A stretch of DNA of 64,000 nucleotides from Planctomycetota bacterium (GTDB taxonomy: Bacteria; Planctomycetota; Phycisphaerae; Phycisphaerales; SM1A02), in NCBI GenBank assembly GCA_027618565.1, contig JAQCEQ010000005.1, positions 16,795-80,794 of the forward strand, given 5' to 3'. The position numbers were made by a program, and so were the translations under genes. Each line of letters begins with the position of its first letter. Position 1 is the first letter of the stretch. Under the pieces are notes generated by a model. That model was not told where the DNA came from, did not search any database, and saw only the letters and a list, made by a program, of their open reading frames with translations. Below are positions 8,532 to 17,437 of the stretch, piece after piece.

Positions 8532-9047
8532 GTGGCCCCGCCAGTCGAACCCCTCTTCCATGTCGTGCTGTTCCAGCCGCAGATCCCCAACAACACGGGG
8601 AACATCGGCCGCACCTGCATGACGACGGGCTGTCGCCTGCACCTCATTCATCCGCTTGGGTTCCAGATGGACGAGAAAGCGAAGCGCAGGGCGGGGCTTG
8701 ACTACTGGCAGCATGTCGACTGTGTTGAACACGCCGATTGGGAGGCCTACCTGCGCGATGCTCGCCCCACGCGCCTGTGGCTGTACACGACGGCATCGCC
8801 GCGCCCACATTGGGAGGCGCGCTTTGAGCGGGGAGACCACCTCCTCTTTGGCCAAGAAAACGGCGGCGTGCCTGAGTGGCTTCACCAGTGGGTCGACCAA
8901 TGCCAAGGGACGGGCCATCGACTTGGGCTTCCCATGCGGCCGCTCAAGGAGGCTCGGTCTCTCAACTTGGCCACGGCAGCAGCGTGTGGGGTCTACGAAG
9001 CGTTGCGGCAAGTCTCTCCGGCGGAGCTCCCTTGGGACACGCCTTGA
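8532..9047 (+). CDS. trmL: tRNA (cytidine/uridine-2'-O-)-methyltransferase TrmL
   Basis: This is a SPOUT-family enzyme that methylates the 2'-OH of the wobble nucleotide (position 34) of tRNA-Leu isoacceptors using S-adenosylmethionine. The GTG at 8532 gives 171 residues; an in-frame TTG at 8514 is also open but would overlap the divergent gene's start codon. Diagnostic segments are FQPQIPNNTGNIGRTC near residue 13, HLIHPLGF, and the C-terminal knot LPMRPLKEARSLNLATAAACGVYEALRQ region, where TrmL has IPM...RSLNL...YEALRQ. Length and motifs fit TrmL better than other SPOUT enzymes. Confidence 0.92.
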   Translation: MAPPVEPLFHVVLFQPQIPNNTGNIGRTCMTTGCRLHLIHPLGFQMDEKAKRRAGLDYWQHVDCVEHADWEAYLRDARPTRLWLYTTASPRPHWEARFERGDHLLFGQENGGVPEWLHQWVDQCQGTGHRLGLPMRPLKEARSLNLATAAACGVYEALRQVSPAELPWDTP

Positions 9048-9169
9048 CGCGAGGGAACCGCCTTCACGCGTCTGCCGCGCCGTTATCGCCCATTTCTGGA
9101 ACCGATTTTCCATTCCCGTTCGTATGATTCTTCAGTTGCGAGCCCTCCGCGCCCGCCTCGAGCCAACCC

Positions 9170-10120
9170 ATGAACCCAACGAACACGCGCGCCGTGCGTC
9201 GAGCCTTCACCCTGACCGAGATCCTGGTCGCGGTCGGCATCATCGTCATCCTCATTGGACTGCTGCTCCCCGCCCTGTCCAAGGTGACGCAGCGCGCCAA
9301 GGTGACGGAAACGCAGGCGCTCATGCAGGAGTTCGCCAAGGCGTGCGATGCGTTCTATCTGCAGTTTGGCTACTACCCGGGGATCGTGTCCGAGAATTCG
9401 CTTGTCCTGGCCGATGGAACTCCGCCAATCCTCTCTGGCATGGAGAACGCACTTCTCCACCTGATGGGCGGTGCCGTACGAAACGACGACCCTGACTACG
9501 CCAGTTTCGGCGGGACGGAACTGACCTTCGGCAACGGCGTGAAAATCAAGTTTGATCCCTCCGAGATTGGCAAGCGGACCCGGATCAACGGCGAGTGGTT
9601 CCCCCCGTTCTTCACGCCCAAGGGCAATCAGCTCGGGCTGGCACTGGGGCAGGTCAACGAGAGCGTGCAGATTCCTGAATTGCTCGATTCCTGGGGCCAG
9701 CCCGTCGCGTTCGCGCGATCTCTCCGGAGCAGCGGACCCCTCACTGGCCCACGCTCGACAAACCCACAGTTCCTGATCGAGCCGTTGATGTCGTACACCA
9801 CCTCCCCCGCGCTGGGAGAGTTGGCGCAGGACCAAACCACCGGAAACTCCGGCGCCTATTCGCTCCTCAACAACACCCTCTCACCGTACGGGATGTACGG
9901 CGCCATCCTGCGACACCCCGGACTGGGAAAATTCTCCACCCTGGGCGATGCCCAGTACGGCACCGCCCGCGGCAAGTATGTGCTCATCAGCGCCGGCGCC
10001 GATGGCATCTTCTATTCCGTCAAGGATGGCATCGGGTCGACCGCGATGACCAACGCCGACTACGCCAAGCCCGGACTGGCCGAGCGCTACAACGACATCA
10101 TCGTCTTCGGCGGCGGGTGA
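9170..10120 (+). CDS. Type II secretion / type IV pilus-like pseudopilin
   Basis: The 316-residue protein has a class III prepilin leader: a short basic N-terminus, then RAFTLTEILVAVGIIVILIGLLLP, with Thr-Leu-Thr-Glu matching the Glu+5 rule, followed by a helix that continues into TQRAKVTETQALMQEFAKACDAFYLQFGYYPG. It would be cleaved by prepilin peptidase and join a pseudopilus at the inner membrane. The C-terminal ~250 residues are longer than GspG and not recognisable. No other pseudopilin lies next to it; the ATPase and PilM genes of the window are 15-25 kb away. Confidence 0.85.
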   Translation: MNPTNTRAVRRAFTLTEILVAVGIIVILIGLLLPALSKVTQRAKVTETQALMQEFAKACDAFYLQFGYYPGIVSENSLVLADGTPPILSGMENALLHLMGGAVRNDDPDYASFGGTELTFGNGVKIKFDPSEIGKRTRINGEWFPPFFTPKGNQLGLALGQVNESVQIPELLDSWGQPVAFARSLRSSGPLTGPRSTNPQFLIEPLMSYTTSPALGELAQDQTTGNSGAYSLLNNTLSPYGMYGAILRHPGLGKFSTLGDAQYGTARGKYVLISAGADGIFYSVKDGIGSTAMTNADYAKPGLAERYNDIIVFGGG

Positions 10121-10147
10121 GTTGGTGACCCCCGCGCCGTGACCCCC

Positions 10148-10175
10148 GGGACGCCCGGGGCGTCCGGGGCGTCCC
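10148..10175. terminator. Candidate bidirectional terminator hairpin
   Basis: gggacgccc (10148-10156) pairs perfectly with gggcgtccc (10167-10175) around a 10-base loop. It sits in the 85-bp gap between two convergent genes, the expected place for a shared terminator. No T-run follows on either strand, so factor-independent action is uncertain. Confidence 0.45.
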
Positions 10176-10205
10176 TCGTTCACTTCGGGTTCAATGGTTC
10201 TCGAC

Positions 10206-10982
10206 TCAGTCGTCAAAGACTGGCTTGTCGCCACCAGCCGGCGGCGGCGGAGCACCATCCTTGCCCTGGCCGGGACGCTGCGGGCGATCGGTGCCGTCGG
10301 CACCCTTGCCGTCCTTGCCCTGACCGTCCTTGCCCTGACCGGGACGCTGCGGGCGATCACCGCCGCGCTTGCGCTTGGCCTCCTCGCGCTTCTTCGCGAG
10401 ATTGTCATCGAACGACTTCTGCTGCTCCGGGCTCATCGTGTTGCGAACCTTGTCAAAGGTCGCCTTTGCGTTGGGCGCGCCGTCCCTGAGCGCCTGGGCC
10501 TGCTCCATGAGCGCGGGGTCGATGTCCCCGCCGGCCTGACGAGCTTCGCGCATCTTCTTCGTGAGCTCGCGCATCTTGTCTTCGTTCTCGGCGCGCCAGG
10601 CATCGACCTGAGTCTTGAACGCTTCGCGGATGGCCTCGACCTCGGCCTTCTGCTCGTCGCTGAGCGCCGGCTGAACGTCGGCCATGGCCGTACGAGCCAT
10701 CTCCAGTTCCTGCATCGCACCGCCCATTCGACCCATCATGTCACCGCCGGGGCCGCCTTGGCCACCCTTATCACGCGCACCGCGCTTCGCCCTGTCGCCA
10801 CCCGGGCGATCGCCCTTCTGGCCCTTGGCTCCATCCTGACCGCCCTTGGCGCCCTGACCACCTTGGTCGCCCTGGCTGGGCGGCGTCTTGGGTGCATCCG
10901 GTGGCGTGTTCTGCGCAACGGCAACGGCCAGCCCGAGGGAGAGGGTCGTCGCGAGTGAGATGATCGTGTTCAGTCGGTTCAT
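10206..10982 (-). CDS. Secreted CpxP/Spy-like helical protein with collagen-like low-complexity segments
   Basis: The 258-residue protein has a clear signal peptide (MNRLNTIISLATTLSLGLAVAVAQ) and a good Shine-Dalgarno AAGGAG 7 bases before the ATG. Residues ~25-85 are a Gly/Gln/Lys/Asp-rich low-complexity stretch. A helical core (~90-190) contains LSDEQKAEVEAIREAF and MSPEQQKSFDDNLAKKREE, similar to the paired 'L(S/T)xEQ' helices of Spy/CpxP/LTXXQ periplasmic proteins. The C-terminus repeats RPQRPGQGKDG twice. A role in binding metals or unfolded proteins at the envelope is an analogy only. Confidence 0.7.
   Translation of the reverse strand: MNRLNTIISLATTLSLGLAVAVAQNTPPDAPKTPPSQGDQGGQGAKGGQDGAKGQKGDRPGGDRAKRGARDKGGQGGPGGDMMGRMGGAMQELEMARTAMADVQPALSDEQKAEVEAIREAFKTQVDAWRAENEDKMRELTKKMREARQAGGDIDPALMEQAQALRDGAPNAKATFDKVRNTMSPEQQKSFDDNLAKKREEAKRKRGGDRPQRPGQGKDGQGKDGKGADGTDRPQRPGQGKDGAPPPPAGGDKPVFDD
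10259..10358. repeat. Near-identical 31-bp direct repeats inside a coding region
   Basis: Bases 10259-10289 and 10328-10358 match over 31 positions with one mismatch. They encode the two copies of the basic-acidic RPQRPGQGKDG segment near the C-terminus of the secreted protein, so this is an internal coding duplication. Confidence 0.8.
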
Positions 10983-11021
10983 TGGTTCTCCTTGCCGACG
11001 GAGTGCCGGCGAACTCTAATG

Positions 11022-11027
11022 ATTATC
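11022..11027 (-). promoter_or_regulatory. Candidate -10 element of the Spy-like gene
   Basis: On the minus strand this is GATAAT, 39 bases before the start codon. The upstream region has only a weak -35 (TGTCCC at a 17-base spacing). It sits in the divergent region shared with mrp. Confidence 0.35.
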
Positions 11028-11133
11028 CCACGGATGGCGATTCGGGACACGGACGGACGAGTTTTGGCTCTGTTTTCATGCCTTGGGAACCGGGAACCAC
11101 GAATCCACTAGATTCTGGGACTCGAAACGCCCC

Positions 11134-12234
11134 ATGAGCCTTACCGCCGACATCGTGACCACTGCGCTGAGCACCGTCCTTGACCCCGACCTGGGAAAGG
11201 ACCTGGTGACCCTCAACATGGTCAAGTCCGTGGAGGTCGACGGTCGGCGCGTCCGCGTCGGGATCGAGTTGACCACCCCAGCGTGCCCAATGAAGGACAA
11301 GATCGAGTCAGATGTCAAGCGAGCCATCCGTGCGGCCGCGATGGGAGAAGGGATCGCGGACGCGACCGTGGAGGTGACCTTCACCGCCGATGTCCGCAAG
11401 GCCAACCAGCGAACCACCGATGCGGGGAATCCGCTGCCGCGAGTCAAGCATGTGATCGCTGTCGGCGCCGGCAAGGGCGGAGTCGGCAAGAGCACGGTGA
11501 GCGTCAATCTCGCCGTCGGCCTCGCCAAGTTTGGAGCCGCCGTGGGCCTGCTGGACGGCGACATCTTCGGTCCCAGCCTTCCCACGATGCTGGGGCTGGA
11601 TGAGGTGGGAGCCGCGGCCCGCGACAACACGCTGCTCCCCTTCGAGCGGCATGGCATCAAGTCGATGACCATCGGCAAGCTGGTCGATCCTGACAAGGCG
11701 CTCATCTGGCGCGGACCGCGCGCGCACGGCGCGTTCACGCAGCTGGCCACGCAGACCGACTGGGGCGACCTGGACTACCTCATCGTGGACCTGCCTCCTG
11801 GCACGGGCGATGTGCCCCTCTCGCTGGCGCAGCTCCTGCCGCTCACTGGCGCGGTGATCGTGTGCACGCCGCAGCGCGTGGCGCAGGACGATGCTCGACG
11901 AGCGGTGCGCATGTTTGAGCAGCTCGGCGTGGCAATCCTGGGCGTCGTCGAGAACATGTCGTACTTCATCGGCGACGATGGCAAGGAGTACGACCTCTTC
12001 GGCCGCGGAGGCGCCGAGGCGATGGCGCATTCGATGGGTCTCCCCTACTTGGGACAGCTGCCGATCCACATCGAACTTCGCAAGAATGCCGATGCCGGAA
12101 CGCCCCTCGCCAATTGGGAGGTGCCGGGGCTTGGCTCCAACCTGGATGCGCTCTGCCAGCGGCTCGCGGCGCAAGTGTCGATCGCCACGATGTCCAGCGG
12201 CGGATTCCTCCAGCCGACGATCAGCGTGAGTTGA
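11134..12234 (+). CDS. mrp: Iron-sulfur cluster carrier protein, Mrp/ApbC family
   Basis: This is a cytosolic P-loop ATPase that carries and transfers Fe-S clusters to apoproteins. The ATG at 11134 gives 366 residues. An N-terminal MIP18/DUF59 domain (~1-90, with LDPDLGKDLVTLNMVKSV and TTPACPMKD) is followed by the deviant Walker A GAGKGGVGKST (~113-123) and by DYLIVDLPPGTGD and PQRVAQDDARRAV typical of Mrp/Nbp35. The CxxC bridging motif of Nbp35 is not obvious, so cluster binding may use other ligands. No strong ribosome binding site is seen. The first ORF codon at 11083 is not needed. Confidence 0.92.
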   Translation: MSLTADIVTTALSTVLDPDLGKDLVTLNMVKSVEVDGRRVRVGIELTTPACPMKDKIESDVKRAIRAAAMGEGIADATVEVTFTADVRKANQRTTDAGNPLPRVKHVIAVGAGKGGVGKSTVSVNLAVGLAKFGAAVGLLDGDIFGPSLPTMLGLDEVGAAARDNTLLPFERHGIKSMTIGKLVDPDKALIWRGPRAHGAFTQLATQTDWGDLDYLIVDLPPGTGDVPLSLAQLLPLTGAVIVCTPQRVAQDDARRAVRMFEQLGVAILGVVENMSYFIGDDGKEYDLFGRGGAEAMAHSMGLPYLGQLPIHIELRKNADAGTPLANWEVPGLGSNLDALCQRLAAQVSIATMSSGGFLQPTISVS

Positions 12235-12262
12235 ACGCGGTACGCCCCGCCGGGAATCAACC

Positions 12263-13720
12263 TCAGCAGCGTGGCCGGCCTGCCGGGGCACCAGACTCAA
12301 TCGGGAACCCACGCCCCGCCCAGGGCCAGTAGCCGCCGCGGAGGTTGGCGACCGTGAAGCCGCGTCGACGCAAGTAGGTGCACGCCCGCGCGCTTCGGTT
12401 TCCCGAGCGGCAGTAGCAGATGAGCGGCTGCGATCGATCCCACTCGGCGCAGCGCTCCGGCAGTTGCGTGAACGGAGCAAACTCCGCGTTGGGAAGGTGC
12501 CCGCGCTCGAACTCAAGGCAGTTGCGGACATCGACGAATCGCCATGACTGCTGCTCCCACCGTCGGCGCGCGGTCGGGGAGGAGACTTCCTCGATTTCTT
12601 CGATGGGAAGGATCCGGTCGGGGATGGCGTCGTACGCGGCGCCATCCAGCCAGCCAGCGAATTCCTCGACGCCGACTCGCCAGAGCGCACGGACGGCGAG
12701 CTCCACTTCGTCGGGCGCACAGACCAGCACGACCTCATCGCCAGGCTCGAGGTAGCTCCCTGCGCTCATCGCGAAAAATTTGTCCAGCGGGGCACTGATG
12801 GCGCCCTGCACGAATCCCTCGTTGAATCGAGGCCACGCGCGGCAGTCCACCACCACGCTCGCCGGCCGCGCGAGCGCCGCCAGGAAGGTGTCGGTGTCCA
12901 GCGCGGGCGCCGTGGGCGGGACATCGCCCGCGGCGCAGCAGGCGCCTGAGATGTTGAGCCGCTTGACTCGACCAAAGTAGGCGGGCGGATCGGGAAGCTC
13001 CGACAGCACCTTCTTGGCGAACTCGTCGCTGTCGGCGTCGCAAGACTTCAGCACGCCGTTGATCCGGCGCTCAATGCCCATCTTGGTGACCGGCATCGAA
13101 GCGACCATGCGCCCACATGGGCTGCCCGCCGTATGCCCGGGATACACCATCACATCATCGCCCAAGTCGCCCAGTCGCGCGAGCGCTGCCTGCAGGGTCT
13201 TGGCAGCCGCCACTCGATCCGCTCCCTCCAGCTGCATGTGCGCACCAAGGTCGGGTCTGCCAACGCCACCCGCGAAGAGGAAGTCGCCGGTGAGGAGGGC
13301 GCGAACGGTGCCTGACTCGTCCACGACCGCCAGCGAGATTGCCTCGGGAGTGTGCCCGGGTGTGTGGAGTACCCGGAGCCGGATCCCGCCGACGGCGAGT
13401 TCGTCTCCGTCCCCCAGCAATCGAACCCGTGAGCGCGCCGTTTCGTCCATCGCACCGATCCACCGCGGTTCACCGCACACGCCGGAGACCCAGGCGGGGA
13501 TCCCCTGGCGCTCGCACAGTGCCGGCACCCCGCTCACGAAGTCCGCGTGCACGTGTGTCTCGATCGCGGCGATGACTCGCCACCCCTCCTGCCGTGCCAG
13601 CGCAAGCACCCGGTCCGCATCACGCTCGGGATCCACGACCACCACTTCCCTGCTGACCTCGCAGCCGACGAGATAGGCGCTCTGCGCCAGCGCGTCGTCG
13701 TGGAGTCGGCGGAGGATCAT
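12263..13720 (-). CDS. Persulfide dioxygenase-like metallo-beta-lactamase fold protein with two rhodanese domains
   Basis: This is a 485-residue sulfur-metabolism enzyme. The N-terminal MBL domain carries THVHADFVSG (~55-64), LHTPGHTPEAIS and LLTGDFLFAGGVGRPDL, the ligands of mononuclear-iron persulfide dioxygenases; the last His of the HxHxDH motif is Phe, as expected when only one metal is bound. Two rhodanese domains follow: one with VVLVCAPDEVE and a C-terminal one with the classical loop CYCRSGNRS. The arrangement resembles CstB-type proteins, which oxidise glutathione or CoA persulfide to sulfite and thiosulfate. Its ATG overlaps the stop of kbl (ATGA), so it is translated with kbl and tdh. 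Confidence 0.88.
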   Translation of the reverse strand: MILRRLHDDALAQSAYLVGCEVSREVVVVDPERDADRVLALARQEGWRVIAAIETHVHADFVSGVPALCERQGIPAWVSGVCGEPRWIGAMDETARSRVRLLGDGDELAVGGIRLRVLHTPGHTPEAISLAVVDESGTVRALLTGDFLFAGGVGRPDLGAHMQLEGADRVAAAKTLQAALARLGDLGDDVMVYPGHTAGSPCGRMVASMPVTKMGIERRINGVLKSCDADSDEFAKKVLSELPDPPAYFGRVKRLNISGACCAAGDVPPTAPALDTDTFLAALARPASVVVDCRAWPRFNEGFVQGAISAPLDKFFAMSAGSYLEPGDEVVLVCAPDEVELAVRALWRVGVEEFAGWLDGAAYDAIPDRILPIEEIEEVSSPTARRRWEQQSWRFVDVRNCLEFERGHLPNAEFAPFTQLPERCAEWDRSQPLICYCRSGNRSARACTYLRRRGFTVANLRGGYWPWAGRGFPIESGAPAGRPRC

Positions 13721-14976
13721 GCCTCGGCCTTGAGTTTCCGTAGTGCGCCGATGAGCACATCGAGGTGCGCGGTCGTGTGTGCTGCGGAGATCTGGACGCG
13801 CAGTCGAGCGTGGCCCTCGGGCACCACGGGGAATCCGAAACCGATCACGAACACGCCCATCTCCAGCAGTCGCTTGGAGAGCGCGATCGCGCGCGCCGTC
13901 TCGTGGACGATGATCGGACAGATGGCCGTGGGGCTGGTGAGCACATCCCATCCCGCCGCGCGGATGCCGTTTCGTACGTACGCCACATTGTCACGCAGCC
14001 GCTGCACGCGCTGTGGTTCTCGCATGAGCACTTCGATGGCCTTGTCGGCACTGCACGCGACCGTGCATGGCAACGCATTGGAGAAGAGCGTGGGGCGACC
14101 GCGTTGGACCAGCAACTCAATCGCACGCTGGGAGCCGGCGACATACCCACCGGCACCGCCGCCGAGGGCCTTGCCAAGCGTCCCCGTGAAGTAGTCCACC
14201 TGCGTGCCAGTCATGCCCCAGTGTTCGTGCGTTCCACGGCCGGTTGCCCCCATGACACCGGTGCCGTGTGAATCGTCCACCACCAGCTTGGCGCCGAATT
14301 CGTCGCAGACCGCGCGCATCCCCGGGAGGTCTGCGATGTCGCCTTCCATCGAGAAGACACCGTCGGTCACCACCCACGCGGTGCCGGTGACCTCCGGATT
14401 CGCTGCGGCCTGGACAAGCCGCTCGCGCAGCGACCCAAGGTCGTTGTGCTTGTAGACCGTCTTGTGGAGGCCTTTCTTCATGACCGAGGCCAGCCGGATC
14501 GAATCGATGATCGACGCGTGGTTCAGCTCATCCGAGATGATGATGTCGCCAGGCTCGCACAACGTCGGAAAGATCGCTTCGTTGGCGTTCCAGCACGAGA
14601 CAAAGGTGTACGAGGACTCCACCCCGTAGAACTGGGCGATGCGACGCTCCAATTGCTCGTGGCACTCAAAGGTGCCGCAGATGAAGCGGACGCTGGCCGT
14701 ACCCGCCCCGTATCGCGTGATCCCATCATGCGCGGCCTGCACCACCTCCGGGTGATTGGCCAGGCCAAGGTAGTTGTTGGAGCAGAAGCACGCGACCTCG
14801 CCGTACCCGCGGAGGCGCACGGTGGCGTCCATTGGCCCTTCGATGGTCTGCAAGTGCTTCAGTTGGCCAGCCAGCCGGAGCTGCGACAGCGTGCTGTCCG
14901 TTCGCGTGTCGAACAAGGCTGGAAGGGTCGACGCGGCCACCGTGGTCATTCCAGCGATGGTAGTTGGATCGCTCAC
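13717..14976 (-). CDS. kbl: Glycine C-acetyltransferase (2-amino-3-ketobutyrate CoA ligase)
   Basis: This PLP enzyme cleaves 2-amino-3-oxobutyrate with CoA to glycine and acetyl-CoA, the second step of threonine catabolism. The 419-residue protein has the alpha-oxoamine synthase pattern: CSNNYLGLANHPEV (~65-78), SDELNHASIIDSIR (~148-161), VVDDSHGTGVMG (~232-243) and the PLP lysine K269 in GTLGKALGGG. The GTG at 14976 overlaps the stop of tdh as GTGA; an ATG at 14949 is an alternative. Being coupled to tdh strongly supports this specificity over related ligases such as BioF. Confidence 0.93.
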   Translation of the reverse strand: MSDPTTIAGMTTVAASTLPALFDTRTDSTLSQLRLAGQLKHLQTIEGPMDATVRLRGYGEVACFCSNNYLGLANHPEVVQAAHDGITRYGAGTASVRFICGTFECHEQLERRIAQFYGVESSYTFVSCWNANEAIFPTLCEPGDIIISDELNHASIIDSIRLASVMKKGLHKTVYKHNDLGSLRERLVQAAANPEVTGTAWVVTDGVFSMEGDIADLPGMRAVCDEFGAKLVVDDSHGTGVMGATGRGTHEHWGMTGTQVDYFTGTLGKALGGGAGGYVAGSQRAIELLVQRGRPTLFSNALPCTVACSADKAIEVLMREPQRVQRLRDNVAYVRNGIRAAGWDVLTSPTAICPIIVHETARAIALSKRLLEMGVFVIGFGFPVVPEGHARLRVQISAAHTTAHLDVLIGALRKLKAEA

Positions 14977-16082
14977 GCGTACCGTGCGCGCACCGCCGGG
15001 CCCAGGTAGTCACGGAAGGCTCCCGCGAGGTCGTGCTCGGGGATCCAGCCCCAGTCGCGGCGCGCAGCCGAGTCATCGCAGTCCTCCGGCCACGAGTCGA
15101 CAATGGCCTGTCGAAGCGGGTTCGGCGAGTAGCTGATTCGAGCGGCTGGAAAGAGTGTGGTGACCTGCGTCGCGATCTCAGCGGCGCTCGGCGCGAAGCC
15201 GGACACGTTGTAGGTGGTCGATGTCAGTCGCTCGCGTGACGCCGCCGCCAGTTCCATGATCGCTCGCACCGCATCGGGCATCGTCATGAACGGGATGCGC
15301 GAGTCCGCACGGACGAAGCACGCATAGGGCTTGCCCTGCGCCGCCGCGTGGAGCATCTCGGGGCCAAAGTCGCTGGTGCCGCCGCTGGGCACTGTGTCGG
15401 CCGAAATGATGCCGGGGAAACGGATGGCGCGGAAGTCCACGACGTCCGCCGCTGCACGATCGGCGTCCAGCATCCTGTAACTCGTGGACGTGTATCGCCC
15501 CAGCTCCTCGACGGCGCGCTTGTGAACGCCGTACACCGTGGTCGATTGCGTGAATTGGTCCTCGCTGATGGCGCCGGCTGCGCGCTTCACTTCCAGCGAC
15601 GGCATGCCGTACACGGCGATTGTCGACGGGAACATGAACAGCGTTGGAGTCCCCCGCCGCATGCCAGGCTGCGCCGCCAGCTCCAGGAGCTGCGCGCTGC
15701 CGCCAAGGTTGACCTTGAAGGCCAGCGCAGGATCCTGTTCGCTTCGCGAGGACAGCAGCGCCGCGAGGTGCCAGACTTCGTCGATGGCGCGCCCCGTGAG
15801 CGATGGGTCAAACGCCGATGCCAGGACGGCGCCGTCCGACACATCCCCGGCGATCGTGCGCGTGCATTGCCCCGCCGAGACCGCGTCCAGCGGCCGGAGG
15901 TCGAAGCCGATGATGGGCCGTGATTCGCCGTGCTGCTCCCGCAGCGCGCACAGGAGCGCGTGGCCAAGTTCCCCGTCGGCGCCGGTGACGAGGATGGCAC
16001 CCGTCCGCGGCTGTGCTGCGGGCGACTTCGGCGAATTCGTCGGGTTCATTGGCAGGTGCTTGGGGTCAGCCGTTGCTGGCAT
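14973..16082 (-). CDS. tdh: L-threonine 3-dehydrogenase, short-chain (epimerase-like) type
   Basis: It oxidises L-threonine with NAD+ to 2-amino-3-oxobutyrate, the substrate of the adjacent Kbl. The sequence has the Rossmann motif GADGELG, the catalytic Tyr/Lys in TTVYGVHKRAVEEL, and the SDR-type TDH hallmark RFPGIISADTVPSGGTSDFGPEMLHAA followed by SRIPFMTMPDAVRA. The chosen ATG at 16082 lies 13 bases after a TATACT -10 element; the ATG at 16049 would still leave about 23 residues before the glycine motif. Neither start has a Shine-Dalgarno. The last bases overlap kbl. Confidence 0.9.
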   Translation of the reverse strand: MPATADPKHLPMNPTNSPKSPAAQPRTGAILVTGADGELGHALLCALREQHGESRPIIGFDLRPLDAVSAGQCTRTIAGDVSDGAVLASAFDPSLTGRAIDEVWHLAALLSSRSEQDPALAFKVNLGGSAQLLELAAQPGMRRGTPTLFMFPSTIAVYGMPSLEVKRAAGAISEDQFTQSTTVYGVHKRAVEELGRYTSTSYRMLDADRAAADVVDFRAIRFPGIISADTVPSGGTSDFGPEMLHAAAQGKPYACFVRADSRIPFMTMPDAVRAIMELAAASRERLTSTTYNVSGFAPSAAEIATQVTTLFPAARISYSPNPLRQAIVDSWPEDCDDSAARRDWGWIPEHDLAGAFRDYLGPAVRARYA

Positions 16083-16095
16083 GGGAGGGACACGG

Positions 16096-16101
16096 AGTAT
16101 A
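16096..16101 (-). promoter_or_regulatory. Candidate -10 element of the tdh-kbl operon
   Basis: On the minus strand this is TATACT within GTTCTATACTCCG, 13 bases before the proposed tdh ATG. A transcript starting about 7 bases after it would have a very short leader. No convincing -35 is visible. Confidence 0.4.
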
Positions 16102-16129
16102 GAACCGGTCGCGCCAATCTCGTCCCGAT

Positions 16130-17098
16130 TCAGGCCACGCATCCCAGCCTCACCAGGAGGTCTCGCGTGGCCTTGATGCCGTCGGGCTCGCTCATGCGAT
16201 TCCCCTCGTACTCGATGCCGATCCAGCCGGTGTACTTCGCACCGCGGACGATGGACAGCATCTGCGTGAAGTCGATCTTCGTCTCGGCGGCGACGGCGCC
16301 GCCTGCGTCCACCGAGAAGTCGTAACTCTTTGCGCTCACGCCCTTCGCAAACGGCATCAGGTCGCGCACGCCTTGGTAGCGGTCGTACTCGTAGAAGTTG
16401 CCAAAGTCAGGAAGCGTCCCGCAGTTGGGGAGCCCCACCGACCGGATCACGCCGGCCAGCCAGTCGCCATGGCTGGAGAGACCGCCGTGGTTTTCGACGA
16501 TGACATTCTGGCCAAAGCTCGCCGCGCGCTCGCTCAGCGACCGCAACCCTTCCGCCGCCAGCTTGGCTTGCTCCTCCCGCGAGCCATCGCTCCTTGCATT
16601 GACCCGTATCGAGTGGCATCCCAGCGCCTGCGCCAGTTCCAGCCACTTGACATGGTTCTCCACTGCCTGCGCCCGTGCCGCGGTGTCCGGGGCACCTAGA
16701 TCACCCTCGCCGTCGCACATGATGAGGACGCTGGTGACGCCGGAATCGGAGGAGCGCCTCTTGAGTTCCGCCGCCAGCCCCTTCGCGTCGCCCATGCGGG
16801 ACTTGTAGAAGGAATTCACGTACTCGACACCGCTGATGCCGTAGTCGCGCTTGGCAATCGTTGGGAACTCCACCGGGTCGATCGTCCCGCCTGCAATCGC
16901 CCGGTGCAGGCTCCACTGGGCCAGCGAGATTCTGTGTGGCGTGACAGCCCCCGGCGCCGCCCGCTCGCCCACCGGAGTTGCCGATGGAGTTGCGGCCGGC
17001 GTGGCCTCCTGCAGTGGATTCCATCGCCCGGCGAACGCCTTCGCGCTGGCCGCCGCAGCCGTGAACGCGCCGCCGATCCACGCTCGCCGGGTCGTCAC
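16130..17098 (-). CDS. Tat-exported sugar phosphate isomerase/epimerase-like TIM-barrel protein
   Basis: The 322-residue protein begins with a twin-arginine leader (TTRRAWIGGAFTAAAASAKAFAG), predicting folded export to the periplasm. The rest has the xylose-isomerase-like AP-endonuclease-2 pattern: ISGVEYVNSFY, VLIMCDGEGDLG, IRVNARSDG, VIVENHGGLSSHG, GTLPDFGNFY and WIGIEYEGN, with acidic and His residues at strand ends that would bind a metal. Such Tat-exported barrels are frequent in Planctomycetota; the substrate is unknown. Its start codon overlaps the stop of the upstream 90-residue membrane protein (ATGA), and its 3' end lies just upstream of the tdh promoter. Confidence 0.82.
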   Translation of the reverse strand: MTTRRAWIGGAFTAAAASAKAFAGRWNPLQEATPAATPSATPVGERAAPGAVTPHRISLAQWSLHRAIAGGTIDPVEFPTIAKRDYGISGVEYVNSFYKSRMGDAKGLAAELKRRSSDSGVTSVLIMCDGEGDLGAPDTAARAQAVENHVKWLELAQALGCHSIRVNARSDGSREEQAKLAAEGLRSLSERAASFGQNVIVENHGGLSSHGDWLAGVIRSVGLPNCGTLPDFGNFYEYDRYQGVRDLMPFAKGVSAKSYDFSVDAGGAVAAETKIDFTQMLSIVRGAKYTGWIGIEYEGNRMSEPDGIKATRDLLVRLGCVA

Positions 17099-17367
17099 GA
17101 CTTCCGCCCAGAGTGCGGATCTCGCCCCGGGTGGCGCATGCGCTCGCTCATGTCGTCAGCGTTGGTCCATCGACCATGTTTGAGGTGCCACCAGGTCGCC
17201 ACCGCAGCCAACACCAGTGGCAGGACACATGCCAGGATCGCGACCTTGCCGGCCTTCGGTAAGAAGTCATCCATTTCAAATCCGGCGAACGCCCCCAGCA
17301 TCAGAAACAGGACGGCGTTGAAAAAGAAGAGTCGGAGCGCGTGGCCATTGCGGTGGATATCAGGCAT
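17095..17367 (-). CDS. Small two-helix membrane protein
   Basis: The 90-residue protein has two hydrophobic segments, about residues 12-30 (LRLFFFNAVLFLMLGAFAG) and 39-59 (AGKVAILACVLPLVLAAVATW), separated by a short acidic turn; the C-terminus is charged (SERMRHPGRDPHSGRKS). It overlaps the Tat-exported barrel gene by ATGA, so the two are translationally coupled. No family is recognised; a role connected with the neighbour is inference from coupling only. Confidence 0.65.
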   Translation of the reverse strand: MPDIHRNGHALRLFFFNAVLFLMLGAFAGFEMDDFLPKAGKVAILACVLPLVLAAVATWWHLKHGRWTNADDMSERMRHPGRDPHSGRKS

Positions 17368-17437
17368 GCGCGCAGGATAGCCGCGCCGCGAGCTGCCCCC
17401 TCGGCGGAGCGCATGCTCGCCAGGAACGCCGACTCGG

